The position numbers and the translations under genes were made by a program. From positions 62,001 through 126,000 of the forward strand of contig NZ_NESU01000001.1 of assembly GCF_002287135.1 (NCBI RefSeq): DNA of 64,000 nucleotides, written 5' to 3'. The notes under the pieces were generated by a model. It saw only the letters and a program-made list of their open reading frames with translations, did not search any database and had not been told where the DNA came from. The stretch comes from Helicobacter sp. TUL. GTDB taxonomy: Bacteria > Campylobacterota > Campylobacteria > Campylobacterales > Helicobacteraceae. Positions 20,262-29,815 of the stretch are shown here, in pieces (the first letter of the stretch is position 1; each line of letters starts with the position of its first letter).

Positions 20262-21665
20262 TTATTGTTGATATTCATAAAAAGTTTCTATCTCATCACT
20301 AAGCACAAGAAGCTTGGCAAGAGCCACTATGGCTTTGTATGCAATAGTTTTTTGCTCAATAAGTGCGCTTTGAAGCATATTTTGTGCATCAATAACTTGT
20401 GTGCTTGTCGCCATACCTTGTTTAAAGGCATTTTGTTGAAGTTTGAGGTTTTCTTCGGCAAGTTGTATAGAAGAATACAGATTCTTATATTCTTCTCTAG
20501 CATACACCGCCTCTTTGTATGTTCTTCTTACTAAGAGTGTCAAATCCTTGGTCGCTTGAGCCTTAAGGCTTTCTAGTTCAAGTTGTGCGAGTTTGGAGGC
20601 TTGGTATTTTTGGATACGCGCATTTGACGTAAGGATTGGCATACTTACGCCCACACCAACATACCATCTTGGCATAGCTTGGATAAGTAGTGAATCTTGT
20701 TTATCTGTCACAATATAACTTCCCATACCCACCACCTGTGGCAAGAATGCTCCACGAGCAATTTTTGTAGCTTGTGTGGCAGATTCTATTTTAAGATCCA
20801 TAGATTGCAAAGCAGGATAGTTTGCGAGTGTTTTTTGCACATAATATTCTTCATCTTGCAGTGGCTTTTGTGAAAGTATAAGTTTTGAAGAAGGAGTAAT
20901 GTTTTTATTATCTAGCGCAGTTTGTAAAGCAATATTGGCACTTATGGAAGCATTTTGTGCTTGATGAAGTTTGTTTTTGCTTTTGTCACTTGCTACTTGA
21001 GAGCTTAGAACTTCAATACGCGCAATCTGTCCGCTTTTTTGGAGATTTAGAGCATTTTGGTAATGAAGTTGTGTCGCTTCATAATCTTGTGCAAACACAT
21101 CTTTAATCTCACGCGCAAGCACATCACCATAATACAAACTAATAAATTCCTCAAAAGTAGCAAGTTTTTTTAGCTCAAGGGCAAATTGTGCATCTTTTTT
21201 GGCAATCTCTGCTAATTGTATTCCTGCCATACGCACACCACCAGTATAAAGCGGATAGACAATATTTAAAGCACCAATCATCACATCGCGTTGCAAAAAT
21301 GTAACAGGCTTACCAATCGCACTTAGCAGTGAATCTAGCTGTGGGATAGATGTAGAACCGATATTGGGTGAAATAAGCTGATGATTCATAGCATTATCAA
21401 AATACAAATACGCGCCACTAAATCTCACATCGGGCAAATAACTTAGCTTAGATCCTAGCGCAAGTTTTTGGGCTCTTTGCACATTATAATCTTGAGCTTT
21501 TAGCCCATCATTATTATGCACTACTATATCCCACGCGCTACGAACATCTATTGTCTCAAGTGTTTCATTATTAGAATCTGTATCTTGCGCAATATATAAA
21601 CTTTGAGAATCTCCTAGAACATTGTGTATAATCCCTATCCATAAGAAAAATAGCATTATTCTCAT
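20262..21665 (-). CDS. TolC-like outer-membrane efflux protein
   Basis: First gene of the four-gene efflux operon. The 467-residue product has a signal peptide (MRIMLFFLWIGIIHNVLG), then the two repeated OEP domains typical of TolC: long heptad helices (for example at about 165-250 and 380-450) separated by beta strands that form the outer-membrane barrel. The order channel, adaptor, permease, permease is that of a complete tripartite exporter minus the ATPase. No regulator is adjacent. Confidence 0.92.
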   Translation of the reverse strand: MRIMLFFLWIGIIHNVLGDSQSLYIAQDTDSNNETLETIDVRSAWDIVVHNNDGLKAQDYNVQRAQKLALGSKLSYLPDVRFSGAYLYFDNAMNHQLISPNIGSTSIPQLDSLLSAIGKPVTFLQRDVMIGALNIVYPLYTGGVRMAGIQLAEIAKKDAQFALELKKLATFEEFISLYYGDVLAREIKDVFAQDYEATQLHYQNALNLQKSGQIARIEVLSSQVASDKSKNKLHQAQNASISANIALQTALDNKNITPSSKLILSQKPLQDEEYYVQKTLANYPALQSMDLKIESATQATKIARGAFLPQVVGMGSYIVTDKQDSLLIQAMPRWYVGVGVSMPILTSNARIQKYQASKLAQLELESLKAQATKDLTLLVRRTYKEAVYAREEYKNLYSSIQLAEENLKLQQNAFKQGMATSTQVIDAQNMLQSALIEQKTIAYKAIVALAKLLVLSDEIETFYEYQQ

Positions 21666-21747
21666 ACTACACCTTATTGCTATAGAATCTAGCTTGATTA
21701 TAACGCCTTTATGCTTAGGTTTATTTGATAAGTGCGTGTAGGAATGT

Positions 21748-21753
21748 TATAAT
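21748..21753 (+). promoter_or_regulatory. Probable -10 box of the sel operon
   Basis: TATAAT within TGTTATAAT (an extended -10) is 32 nt before the selA ATG, in the 119-nt gap separating it from the divergent efflux operon. Confidence 0.55.
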
Positions 21754-21784
21754 GCAGGACAAAATTTTTGCAAAGGTGTAAGTT

Positions 21785-23266
21785 ATGCACACACAAGAAC
21801 TCTTACAAGCACTCCCAAAAGTGGATACACTCCTTGCTCATAAGCAATTTGAGACATACAACACTACTATTATAAAATCCCTTATTCAACAACACATACA
21901 TTCTCTACGCCAAGCCATATTACAAAATACGCTTATGACTACATATCCAGAGATTGCCTTACACATAGATTCACGCTCTACACACGCAGATTCTACACAT
22001 ACCACCTTAGCCACATACATCACACACACACTCTTGCAATCTATCACTCATGACTACCACAAACTCACCACACCCTCTCTTGTGCCTGTAGTCAATGCAA
22101 GTGGCGTGGTGCTTCAAACCAATTTAGGAAGAAGTGTCTTTGCGCCAAACCTTATGCAACAGATCTTGCCACTTCTTACGCGATACTCTAACCTTGAATA
22201 CGACATCACTCAAGGAAAACGATCGAGTCGATACACACATGCCAATACGCTACTAAAAGCCCTATTTTCTCAAGAATATGATTATTTACTTGTCAATAAT
22301 AATGCTGCGGCAGTGTTTCTTATTCTCAATACTTTTGCAAAAGATAAGGAAGTGATTATTTCACGCGGAGAACTTATAGAAATTGGTGGTGAATTCCGCA
22401 TACCTGAAGTGATGAAATCCGCAGGTAGTGTGCTTGTAGAAGTGGGTGCGACAAACAAAACACATCTCTTAGACTATCAAACTCATATCACGCCACACAC
22501 AGCTATGCTAATGAAAGCCCATAAAAGCAACTTTGCGCAAATTGGCTTTTGTCAAGAAGTGAGTATGCAAGAGCTTAGCACACTAGCGCACATACATAAC
22601 CTCATTGATTATTATGATTTAGGAAGTGGTTGCGTGATGGACTTAGCCCTTGCTACCTCATTATCCCACACACAAAAAGAGCCGACTCTACACGAGATTT
22701 TCACCTCACCACCATCACTTTTAAGCTTTAGTGGGGATAAGCTTTTTGGTGCTTCACAAGTGGGAATTATTGCCGGTAAGCCACACCTCATCGCACAACT
22801 CAAACAAAATCATCTTTTACGCGCATTGCGAGTGGATAAACTTTGTATTAGTGTCTTACAAGCGACCTTACAAGCCTATTTACACAATGCTTTAGAATCT
22901 ATCCCAACACTTGCTATGCTCACACTCACACCACAAGCACTACGCCAACGCGCCCTAGAGCTACTCCAAATGCTCCAAACCCACGCACTCTCGCATATAC
23001 AAGCAACGATGGTTGAAGTAGATTCTGTAGCTGGAGGCGGGAGCTTGCCTGATAAAGTCTTTCAAAGTGTCGCAATTGCACTCACAAGTGATAAGATTCA
23101 TGCAAGCGCTTTAGAATCTCGCTTACGAACAGAGTTTCATATCATCACAAGAATCCACAAACAACAAGTCCTTATTGATGTGCGAACGCTATTAGAGGGC
23201 GATACAAAACGCATATGCCAAGCACTAGAAACCATAGATCATTCCTTACAATCCCAAAAATCCTAG
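21785..23266 (+). CDS. selA: L-seryl-tRNA(Sec) selenium transferase
   Basis: PLP enzyme that converts Ser-tRNA(Sec) to Sec-tRNA(Sec) using selenophosphate. The 493 residues are somewhat longer than E. coli SelA, mostly because of Thr/His-rich inserts in the N-terminal tRNA-binding part (about residues 55-80). The PLP lysine is Lys319 in FSGDKLFGASQ, and the glycine-rich VAGGGSLPDK is present near residue 417. AAGG precedes the ATG. It is followed 9 nt later by selB, so the organism decodes UGA as selenocysteine. No selenoprotein gene or tRNA(Sec) was seen in the window. Confidence 0.97.
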   Translation: MHTQELLQALPKVDTLLAHKQFETYNTTIIKSLIQQHIHSLRQAILQNTLMTTYPEIALHIDSRSTHADSTHTTLATYITHTLLQSITHDYHKLTTPSLVPVVNASGVVLQTNLGRSVFAPNLMQQILPLLTRYSNLEYDITQGKRSSRYTHANTLLKALFSQEYDYLLVNNNAAAVFLILNTFAKDKEVIISRGELIEIGGEFRIPEVMKSAGSVLVEVGATNKTHLLDYQTHITPHTAMLMKAHKSNFAQIGFCQEVSMQELSTLAHIHNLIDYYDLGSGCVMDLALATSLSHTQKEPTLHEIFTSPPSLLSFSGDKLFGASQVGIIAGKPHLIAQLKQNHLLRALRVDKLCISVLQATLQAYLHNALESIPTLAMLTLTPQALRQRALELLQMLQTHALSHIQATMVEVDSVAGGGSLPDKVFQSVAIALTSDKIHASALESRLRTEFHIITRIHKQQVLIDVRTLLEGDTKRICQALETIDHSLQSQKS

Positions 23267-23275
23267 AGGCACACA

Positions 23276-25156
23276 ATGGAGATGACACACGACACTAATG
23301 ATATTATTGTAGGTTTAGCCGGACATATTGACCATGGTAAAACTTCTCTTATACGAGCTATTAATGGCTTTGATGGCGATAGATTACAAGAAGAAAAAGC
23401 ACGAGGTATCACACTTGATCTAAGTTTTTCACATATCAACACCCCTATGCGTAATATCGCATTTATTGATGTCCCTGGTCACGAAAAGCTTGTAAAACAA
23501 ATGATTGCTGGGGCTTATGGGATTGATGTATTGCTACTTGTTGTTGCAGCCGATGATGGGATCATGCCCCAAACTCGCGAACATTTAGCCATTGCTGATA
23601 TGCTTGGTATCACACAATGTGTATGCGTGCTAAGCAAAGTTGATAAAGCCACCCCTACACTCATTAATCAACGCAAAGCAGAAATCACTAAGCTTTTTGG
23701 CACACATACTATAGCACTCATAGACACTCTGCCCTTTGCATTATTAGATTCACAAGGCAAGGAATTTGAACAAAATCCCTATATAGATCCACTGCTTTTC
23801 CTTCTCCAAACTCTGCCAAAGCCAAAAAAACGCGATTATGGTATGGTTGTGTATTATATCGATAGAGCCTTTAGTATCGCAGGAGCAGGATGTGTGGTAA
23901 CAGGCACACTAATGAGTGGCGAAATTACCAAATCTCAAGAACTACATATCTGCGAACTCCAAAAACAAGTCCAAGTGCGTAATCTACAGATTCATGACAC
24001 AGACTGCACACTTGCTACGCCCTCACATCGTGTCGCACTCAATCTCACACACACTAACCCAAACGAATTACAAAGGGGATTTTTACTCACGCAAAAAGGC
24101 TTTGTGCGTGGTGCAAATAGTATCGATGTGCAAATACATTGCTTTGAAGATAAGAATCTAAAACACAATACAAATTATGAACTCTATATAGGTGCTAAGC
24201 ACTTACCTATTAAGCTTACCATTCTTGATAAAGATCTAGGTTTTTGCACGCTTAGCGCAAAAGAGCCTATTTTTGCACTTTTTATGCAGCCTTTTATTTT
24301 GCGTGAGGGCAATATAAGCGTGTGTGGTGGGTATGTGCTAAATCCTATCAATGACCCTATCAAGAAAAAAACCAAAGTCCCATTACTCCAAGCGCTTTTA
24401 GCCAAAGACTTTCCACAAGCCTTTAAGATTCTCTCGCGCATTCATAGGCATGGTTTTGGGGTGGTAAGCTCCACACAACGCTTTGGACTAAGCCACCAAG
24501 AAAGTAGTACTATCTTGCAAAACTTGCATGAATCTAAAGAAGTCTTTTTTGATTCTAAAGATCTTGTCGCCTATCCATTAAGCGAATTAGAGTGGCTAAA
24601 AAATGCGATTTTAGATATTTTTATCAAAAATAAACACGCCTTGCTATCCGCACAAAGTTTGCAGCTTAAATACAAATGGGCATCTCTTTCATTGTTACAA
24701 ACTGCACTCATTGAACTCCTCGCACAAAAATTTATTCTCCAAAAAGATTCACTCTTTGTCGCAAAAAATAATGATATTGCGAATCTAGAAGAATTTTTAG
24801 AGCAAAAAATCTATGAGCTATTATCACAGCAAGAATTTGCACCTATTGCACCATATAATCTTTATGAGAATCTTGAGATTGATAGAAAACTTGGCGATAA
24901 GGTTTTAAAAAATCTCACCAAATCCCAAAAAGTCCTTCGTGTAGCACATAATCTTTTTATCACTACACAATCTATGAATAAACTTGTCGCAATAATGCGT
25001 GAGATTATCCACACACAAGGCTATATTGATATCACACTTTTTAAATCAAAACTGCCATTAAGTCGCAAATATCTTATCAATTATTTAGAATATCTTGATA
25101 ATTTTGCAGACATTACCAAAGATGGCGATAAGCGAATCTTGCGTTTTACACCATAA
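23276..25156 (+). CDS. selB: Selenocysteine-specific elongation factor SelB
   Basis: SelB is the EF-Tu-like GTPase that brings Sec-tRNA to UGA codons marked by a SECIS hairpin. In 626 residues it has the G domain (GHIDHGKTSL, DVPGHEKLVKQM, SKVDKA), two EF-Tu-like barrels, and a long C-terminal region of winged-helix domains (about residues 360-626) that reads the SECIS. I start at the first ATG because AGAGG is 6 nt upstream; a second Met lies two codons on. It is translationally close to selA and is followed after 13 nt by the NifS-like gene. Confidence 0.97.
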   Translation: MEMTHDTNDIIVGLAGHIDHGKTSLIRAINGFDGDRLQEEKARGITLDLSFSHINTPMRNIAFIDVPGHEKLVKQMIAGAYGIDVLLLVVAADDGIMPQTREHLAIADMLGITQCVCVLSKVDKATPTLINQRKAEITKLFGTHTIALIDTLPFALLDSQGKEFEQNPYIDPLLFLLQTLPKPKKRDYGMVVYYIDRAFSIAGAGCVVTGTLMSGEITKSQELHICELQKQVQVRNLQIHDTDCTLATPSHRVALNLTHTNPNELQRGFLLTQKGFVRGANSIDVQIHCFEDKNLKHNTNYELYIGAKHLPIKLTILDKDLGFCTLSAKEPIFALFMQPFILREGNISVCGGYVLNPINDPIKKKTKVPLLQALLAKDFPQAFKILSRIHRHGFGVVSSTQRFGLSHQESSTILQNLHESKEVFFDSKDLVAYPLSELEWLKNAILDIFIKNKHALLSAQSLQLKYKWASLSLLQTALIELLAQKFILQKDSLFVAKNNDIANLEEFLEQKIYELLSQQEFAPIAPYNLYENLEIDRKLGDKVLKNLTKSQKVLRVAHNLFITTQSMNKLVAIMREIIHTQGYIDITLFKSKLPLSRKYLINYLEYLDNFADITKDGDKRILRFTP

Positions 25157-25169
25157 AATTAGGAGCACA

Positions 25170-26216
25170 ATGTATAGACTAGAATACCTTGCAAATTTTG
25201 CACGCAACAAAGAAGCGTGCGCTATTATCACAAACCAAGAATTTGGTATCACAAATCCCTTTAGCCTAGAAGATTCTAGACATACCAAAACCCTCCAAAA
25301 ACGCATAGGGGAAATATTTGGGCGTGAATATGTGCAGTTTTTTGGTTGCACCAAAGAAGACTTTATCGCCCTTTTTTTAAAGCTTGGTGCTACAAAAAGT
25401 GCTTTAAGCGTAGGATTCTCACAAGCAGCATATCAAAGTTTTAACTTCTTTGAGAATCTCCAAAAGCTCATTATGCCAACGCCGCAATCTCTTTGCACAC
25501 ACAACGCGCAATATTATTTTATCCCCTATATCGATGAAGACATTCTACGTATTAATCCTATTTTAGAATATGCCAAGGCTCTAGATTCTATGGGGCGTGA
25601 GTATGTGTTGTTTGTGGAAATATCTGCGCTTTTGCAAGTAGGTGCGTGGGAGAGTATCACAAGCCTATCACACCCAAATATCGCGTTTGTAGTCAATGCA
25701 GAGCGCATAGGGCTTATGCCGCGGAGTGGTTGCATCATACACTCTATCCCACATCTCACACAACATATAGATTCACTCTTGCCAAATGGGTTTTTAGAAT
25801 CTCTGCTATATGTGTGCAAACAACTACAAAATGATACGCATTTGTGGCAATACTGCACACAAAATTACAATGCCTTGCTTTTGGAAAATCTCCAAAATCT
25901 TTTGGGTGATCGCATAGGCGTTTTCACACCATTGCAAGAATGTTTTGGAAACTGCCTTGCTTTGAGAATCTCTGGAATAAAAGCCCGTGTCTTAGCGCAA
26001 AGCTTATTGCTAGAAGATATTGCCATCATTAATGGTATGGATTGTTTGCTAGGTAATTTTAAGCCATCGTTTGTATTGCGAGAGCTTGGCTATGAAGATG
26101 CGCATTGTCGAGAGCTTATAAGCATAAGTTTTATGAATCTAAGCCCAAGCGATCTCACACTCATAGCACAAAAAATTGCCAAAATTTGTGAGATTACCCA
26201 AGCTCTTGAGATTTAA
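25170..26216 (+). CDS. Degenerate NifS-like (aminotransferase class V) protein in the sel operon
   Basis: A 348-residue protein 13 nt behind selB, starting after TTAGGAGC. The N-terminus follows the cysteine-desulfurase outline (NPFSLEDSRHTKTLQKRIGEI, then REYVQFFGCTKEDFIALF where TSGATE would sit). The C-terminus has the usual ISISFMNLSPSDLTLIAQKI ending. The usual HK lysine motif and catalytic-Cys loop are not visible. It may be a selenocysteine-lyase or selenium-delivery relative, a scaffold, or a distinct PLP enzyme. Linkage to selAB suggests a role in selenium supply, which is inference. A longer start inside selB is unlikely. Confidence 0.7.
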   Translation: MYRLEYLANFARNKEACAIITNQEFGITNPFSLEDSRHTKTLQKRIGEIFGREYVQFFGCTKEDFIALFLKLGATKSALSVGFSQAAYQSFNFFENLQKLIMPTPQSLCTHNAQYYFIPYIDEDILRINPILEYAKALDSMGREYVLFVEISALLQVGAWESITSLSHPNIAFVVNAERIGLMPRSGCIIHSIPHLTQHIDSLLPNGFLESLLYVCKQLQNDTHLWQYCTQNYNALLLENLQNLLGDRIGVFTPLQECFGNCLALRISGIKARVLAQSLLLEDIAIINGMDCLLGNFKPSFVLRELGYEDAHCRELISISFMNLSPSDLTLIAQKIAKICEITQALEI

Positions 26217-26221
26217 TCCCA

Positions 26222-27031
26222 CTAAAATACTGGCACAAGCTCACCATTATAAGTTTGCTCGATAAATTCCTTAACTTTTGGGCTTTGAAGCACTTTTTTG
26301 AGTGTCAAAATATGAGGATTATCGACATTATTAGCCTTGACCACTAGCACATTGACATAAGGCGAACTTCTATCTTCAATAATCAGCGCATCTTTAGAGG
26401 TAAATCCCGCAGGAATTGCAAAATTACTATTAATAACCGCAGCATCATATTCTTTGATGATACGAGGCAAAAGCGCGGCTTCTACAGACACAATCTTTAA
26501 GCCCTTTGGATTGTCAATAATATCAGCTTCTGTGCTAGCAAGATTGCTAGGATCTTTTAGTGTAATAAGTCCTTTGTTGTGAAGCAAAATAAGGGCGCGT
26601 CCGCCATTTGTTGGATCGTTTGGTATGGCTATAGTGTTATTTTGCCCAAGATCTGCAATATCATGGATTTTTGTAGAATACAATCCCATAGGCTCAATAT
26701 GAATATCTGCCACAGCCACCAAGTCGAGTTTTCGCTCTTTATTCATCACATACAAATAAGGCTTATGCTGAAAAAAGTTCGCGTCCAAACTCCCATCATT
26801 AAGACTAAGGTTTGGTGTTACATAATCTGAGAATTCCACAATATTAAGTCTAATGCCCTCTTTTTGCAAATCCTCTTTAATAACCTCTAGAATCTGTGCA
26901 TGAGGCACTGGTGTAGCCCCAACCTTAAGCTCGACTATTTCTTTTTTGGTCTCATTTTGTGTGTTTTCACCACACCCACTAAAAAGCATAAATGCACTTG
27001 CCACACACGCTAAAATATAGTGTCTTTTCAT
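26222..27031 (-). CDS. metQ: Methionine-binding lipoprotein MetQ, copy 2
   Basis: Substrate-binding lipoprotein of the D/L-methionine ABC importer. It has a lipoprotein signal (FMLFSGCGENTQ), then the NlpA/MetQ domain (VGATPVPHAQILEVI, DANFFQHKPYL, IAIPNDPTNGGRALILL). The 269 residues are normal. It is the last gene of metN-metI-metQ-metQ. The two MetQ proteins are clearly diverged but share a 37-nt identical block. Having two may widen the substrate range, for example to methionine derivatives or other amino acids. It converges on the sel operon with only 5 nt between stops. Confidence 0.94.
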   Translation of the reverse strand: MKRHYILACVASAFMLFSGCGENTQNETKKEIVELKVGATPVPHAQILEVIKEDLQKEGIRLNIVEFSDYVTPNLSLNDGSLDANFFQHKPYLYVMNKERKLDLVAVADIHIEPMGLYSTKIHDIADLGQNNTIAIPNDPTNGGRALILLHNKGLITLKDPSNLASTEADIIDNPKGLKIVSVEAALLPRIIKEYDAAVINSNFAIPAGFTSKDALIIEDRSSPYVNVLVVKANNVDNPHILTLKKVLQSPKVKEFIEQTYNGELVPVF

Positions 27032-27051
27032 AACTAGCTCCTTTTGTTAGA

Positions 27052-27858
27052 TTATTGTTGCATACCTACAGGCAGTATTTCACCCTTGTATTTTTCTAGG
27101 ATAAAATCTGCTACTTCCTTGCTTAAAAGCACTTCTTTAAGCTTGATAATACGATCATCATCTTGATTATCTTCTCTTGCAACAAGCACATTGACATATT
27201 CTGACTTCTCATTTTCATGAAAAAACGCTTCTTTTATACTCATACCAGCTTGCAATGCATAATTAGCATTTATCACCGCACCATCAAGTGTGGGCAACGC
27301 TCTTGGCAATGCTGCAGCCTCTATGGGTTGAAAACGCAGATTCTTAGGGTTTTGTACAATATCAGATTCTATAGTGCTAGCAAGATTGCTAGGATCTTTT
27401 AGTGTAATAACTCCAAAATCATGCAACAAAATAAGCGCACGCGCGAGATTAGAACTATCAGAAGGTAAGGCAATATCCGCACCATTTGGAATATCTTCAA
27501 GTTTTGTATATTTTTTGGAATAAAACCCAAGTGGCACGACATACACTGGTGCTAAAGATACAAGCTTAAAGCCTCTTTGGGCATTTTGTGCTTCCATATA
27601 GGGCTTATGTTGATACAAATTTGCATCTGTGCTTTTATCATCAAGGGCAACATCAGGCATTACATAATCAGTAAAAACCTGCACACGCATATCTACCCCT
27701 TGTTTTGCCAACAATGGCTTTGCAAATTCCAAAATCTCTGAAGCTGGCACAGGCGTAGCCCCAACAACAAGCGTCTGCTTACTCTGCTCTCCATTCCCAC
27801 ACGCACTGAAAAAAAGTGCGAAACTTAATGCCACAACACCCAATACATATTTCATCAA
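27052..27858 (-). CDS. metQ: Methionine-binding lipoprotein MetQ, copy 1
   Basis: First of two tandem MetQ paralogs, 268 residues. Lipoprotein signal ending FFSACGNGEQ, then VGATPVPASEILEFA, DANLYQHKPYMEAQN and IALPSDSSNLARALILL, the conserved ligand-site segments. It lies 17 nt downstream of metI and 20 nt upstream of the second metQ. It should sit on the outer face of the inner membrane and feed MetNI. Confidence 0.95.
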   Translation of the reverse strand: MMKYVLGVVALSFALFFSACGNGEQSKQTLVVGATPVPASEILEFAKPLLAKQGVDMRVQVFTDYVMPDVALDDKSTDANLYQHKPYMEAQNAQRGFKLVSLAPVYVVPLGFYSKKYTKLEDIPNGADIALPSDSSNLARALILLHDFGVITLKDPSNLASTIESDIVQNPKNLRFQPIEAAALPRALPTLDGAVINANYALQAGMSIKEAFFHENEKSEYVNVLVAREDNQDDDRIIKLKEVLLSKEVADFILEKYKGEILPVGMQQ

Positions 27859-27875
27859 AACTCCTTATATAAAAT

Positions 27876-28586
27876 TTAGCGGTGCTTTCGCAAGATTTTT
27901 ACGATACCATCACCGCTACTTTGTATAACTTGCACAAGCACCATAGTAATAAGCACGGCATACAGCAAGATATCTTCCCTAAAAGAATTAAAGCCTAAGC
28001 GATATGCCAAATCCCCAAGTCCTCCACCGCCTACAATCCCAGCCATCGCAGAATAGCCTATAAGGCTTACGGAAGTAATGACAATTGCATTAACAAGCGC
28101 AGGTCTAGATTCACTAAGCATCATAGTAATAATAATCCATGTATTAGCGCCCATACTTTGCGTGGCTTCTATGAGATCTTTAGACACTTCTAAAAGCGCA
28201 CCTTCAAAAAGCCTCGCGATAAAAGGAATGGCAGCGATACTTAAAGCAATAATGGCTGCTGATGATCCTGTGCTAATGCCAATGAGATGGCGAAAAATAG
28301 GCAATAATGCAATGATAAGCACCATAAATGGAAAAGAGCGAATCATATTGACTACCCAACCAAGCGTTTTATTTAATAAAGGCATAGGTTTAATAGAATC
28401 TGGACGCGTAAGGGTGAGTAAAATACCTAAAGGCAACCCAAAAATCACAGCAAAAACAATCGAAAATCCCACCATATAAATTGTTTCACACAAGCCTTTC
28501 ATCAATAAAAACATAATGTCATTACCAAACAAAGAATGCAATATATCTTCAAAGATTCTATCCCCTGCACGCAAAAATTCTTTCAT
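27876..28586 (-). CDS. metI: Methionine ABC importer permease MetI
   Basis: Inner-membrane permease of the methionine importer, 236 residues with five to six membrane segments and the EAA-type ATPase contact loop (EATQSMGANTWIIITMMLSE). A longer frame reaching into metN exists, but the start MKEFLRAGDRIFEDIL at 28586 has AAGG 7 nt upstream and sits just behind the metN stop, so I choose it. Confidence 0.94.
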   Translation of the reverse strand: MKEFLRAGDRIFEDILHSLFGNDIMFLLMKGLCETIYMVGFSIVFAVIFGLPLGILLTLTRPDSIKPMPLLNKTLGWVVNMIRSFPFMVLIIALLPIFRHLIGISTGSSAAIIALSIAAIPFIARLFEGALLEVSKDLIEATQSMGANTWIIITMMLSESRPALVNAIVITSVSLIGYSAMAGIVGGGGLGDLAYRLGFNSFREDILLYAVLITMVLVQVIQSSGDGIVKILRKHR

Positions 28587-28594
28587 ACCACACC

Positions 28595-29632
28595 TTATGT
28601 ATTTTGTAAATCTTGATGTATGGCTTGTAATACCACACCTTGAGTTTGCAGCCATTCTATTGCTTGAGAAATTTCAGAATCTGCTCCCAAAAATTTCACG
28701 ACCAAATGCCCCACTTCCTTGGCATTAAATTCATCAATAGAACCACTTAGAATATTTATATCTACGCCAAACTTTTTAATCGCTTGGGAAATGAGTGGAT
28801 TTTTGGCATTTGATCCTGTAAAGACGATTCTATAGACATTATGAGAATCTGGCAAATGCGCTATGACCTCATGCTCATCTTGAGGCAAAAATGCAATAAG
28901 CTCTTTGGTAATGTCTTGTTTTGGATTAGCAAACACTTCCTCCACTCTGCCTCGCTCAACAATTTCGCCATCGCTAATCACACAAACCTTATTGCAAATT
29001 TGTTGCACAACTTCAATTTGATGTGTGATAAGCACAATAGTGAGGGAAAGTTTAGATTGCAATTCTTTAAGTAATGCAAGAATAGACTTTGTGGTTTTGG
29101 CATCAAGCGCACTTGTGGCTTCATCACAAAGTAAAATTTTTGGGTGATTGGCTAATGCCCTTGCAATGGCTACGCGCTGTTTTTGTCCTCCACTAAGCTG
29201 ACTAGGATAAAAATGTGCTTTTTCTTTTAATCCCACAAGTTCTAATAATTCCATAACACGCGCTTTTATCTCGCTTTTACGCCATTTTGCAATCTCAAGA
29301 GCAAAGGCGACATTGCCAAATACATCTCTTGAGCTTAGCAGATTAAAATGTTGAAAAATCATACCAATTTTTTGGCGTTGCTTTTGGAGTTGGCTTTCTT
29401 TAAGACCCAACATATCCACCCCTCCAATATGCACACTCCCACTACTTGGCTCTTCAAGGCGATTAATAATGCGTATAAGTGTGCTTTTACCCGCACCAGA
29501 ATACCCAATAATGCCCATAATATCGCCCTCTTGCACCTCTAAATCAATGCCTTTAAGCGCACAAAATCCGTTAGGATAGGTTTTGGTAATATGTTGTAGA
29601 GTAATAATGATACACCCCTTGCAAGAATCCAT
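28595..29632 (-). CDS. metN: Methionine ABC importer ATPase MetN
   Basis: ATP-binding subunit of the methionine importer. In 345 residues it has Walker A (GYSGAGKST), the LSGGQKQR signature, Walker B (ILLCDEATSALD), and a C-terminal ACT-like NIL domain (about residues 255-340) that binds methionine and inhibits transport when the cell is replete. The annotated ATG has no clear ribosome-binding site. A good AAGGGG lies inside the first codons, just before an ATT where most MetN proteins begin. The true start may therefore be a rare AUU, 8-10 residues downstream. First gene of metNIQQ. Confidence 0.94.
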   Translation of the reverse strand: MDSCKGCIIITLQHITKTYPNGFCALKGIDLEVQEGDIMGIIGYSGAGKSTLIRIINRLEEPSSGSVHIGGVDMLGLKESQLQKQRQKIGMIFQHFNLLSSRDVFGNVAFALEIAKWRKSEIKARVMELLELVGLKEKAHFYPSQLSGGQKQRVAIARALANHPKILLCDEATSALDAKTTKSILALLKELQSKLSLTIVLITHQIEVVQQICNKVCVISDGEIVERGRVEEVFANPKQDITKELIAFLPQDEHEVIAHLPDSHNVYRIVFTGSNAKNPLISQAIKKFGVDINILSGSIDEFNAKEVGHLVVKFLGADSEISQAIEWLQTQGVVLQAIHQDLQNT

Positions 29633-29815
29633 AATACAAATGAGAAATTTAAGGTTGGGATTGTAGCATAAAATTTAAAAACTTACGATACATCATTGCA
29701 ATGCCTCTGTGTTCTTTACACTAATATCAAAACCTTAACTCTTACAAACCCTATAATAAACTTACAAGTTATATCCACAAACACAAAAGAGATTTTCTCT
29801 TACACGTAAAAATAA

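Noticed and set aside
21666-21784. Possible tRNA(Sec) gene next to selA
   Set aside because: Only 119 nt, containing the selA promoter, and no cloverleaf with a UCA anticodon was found.
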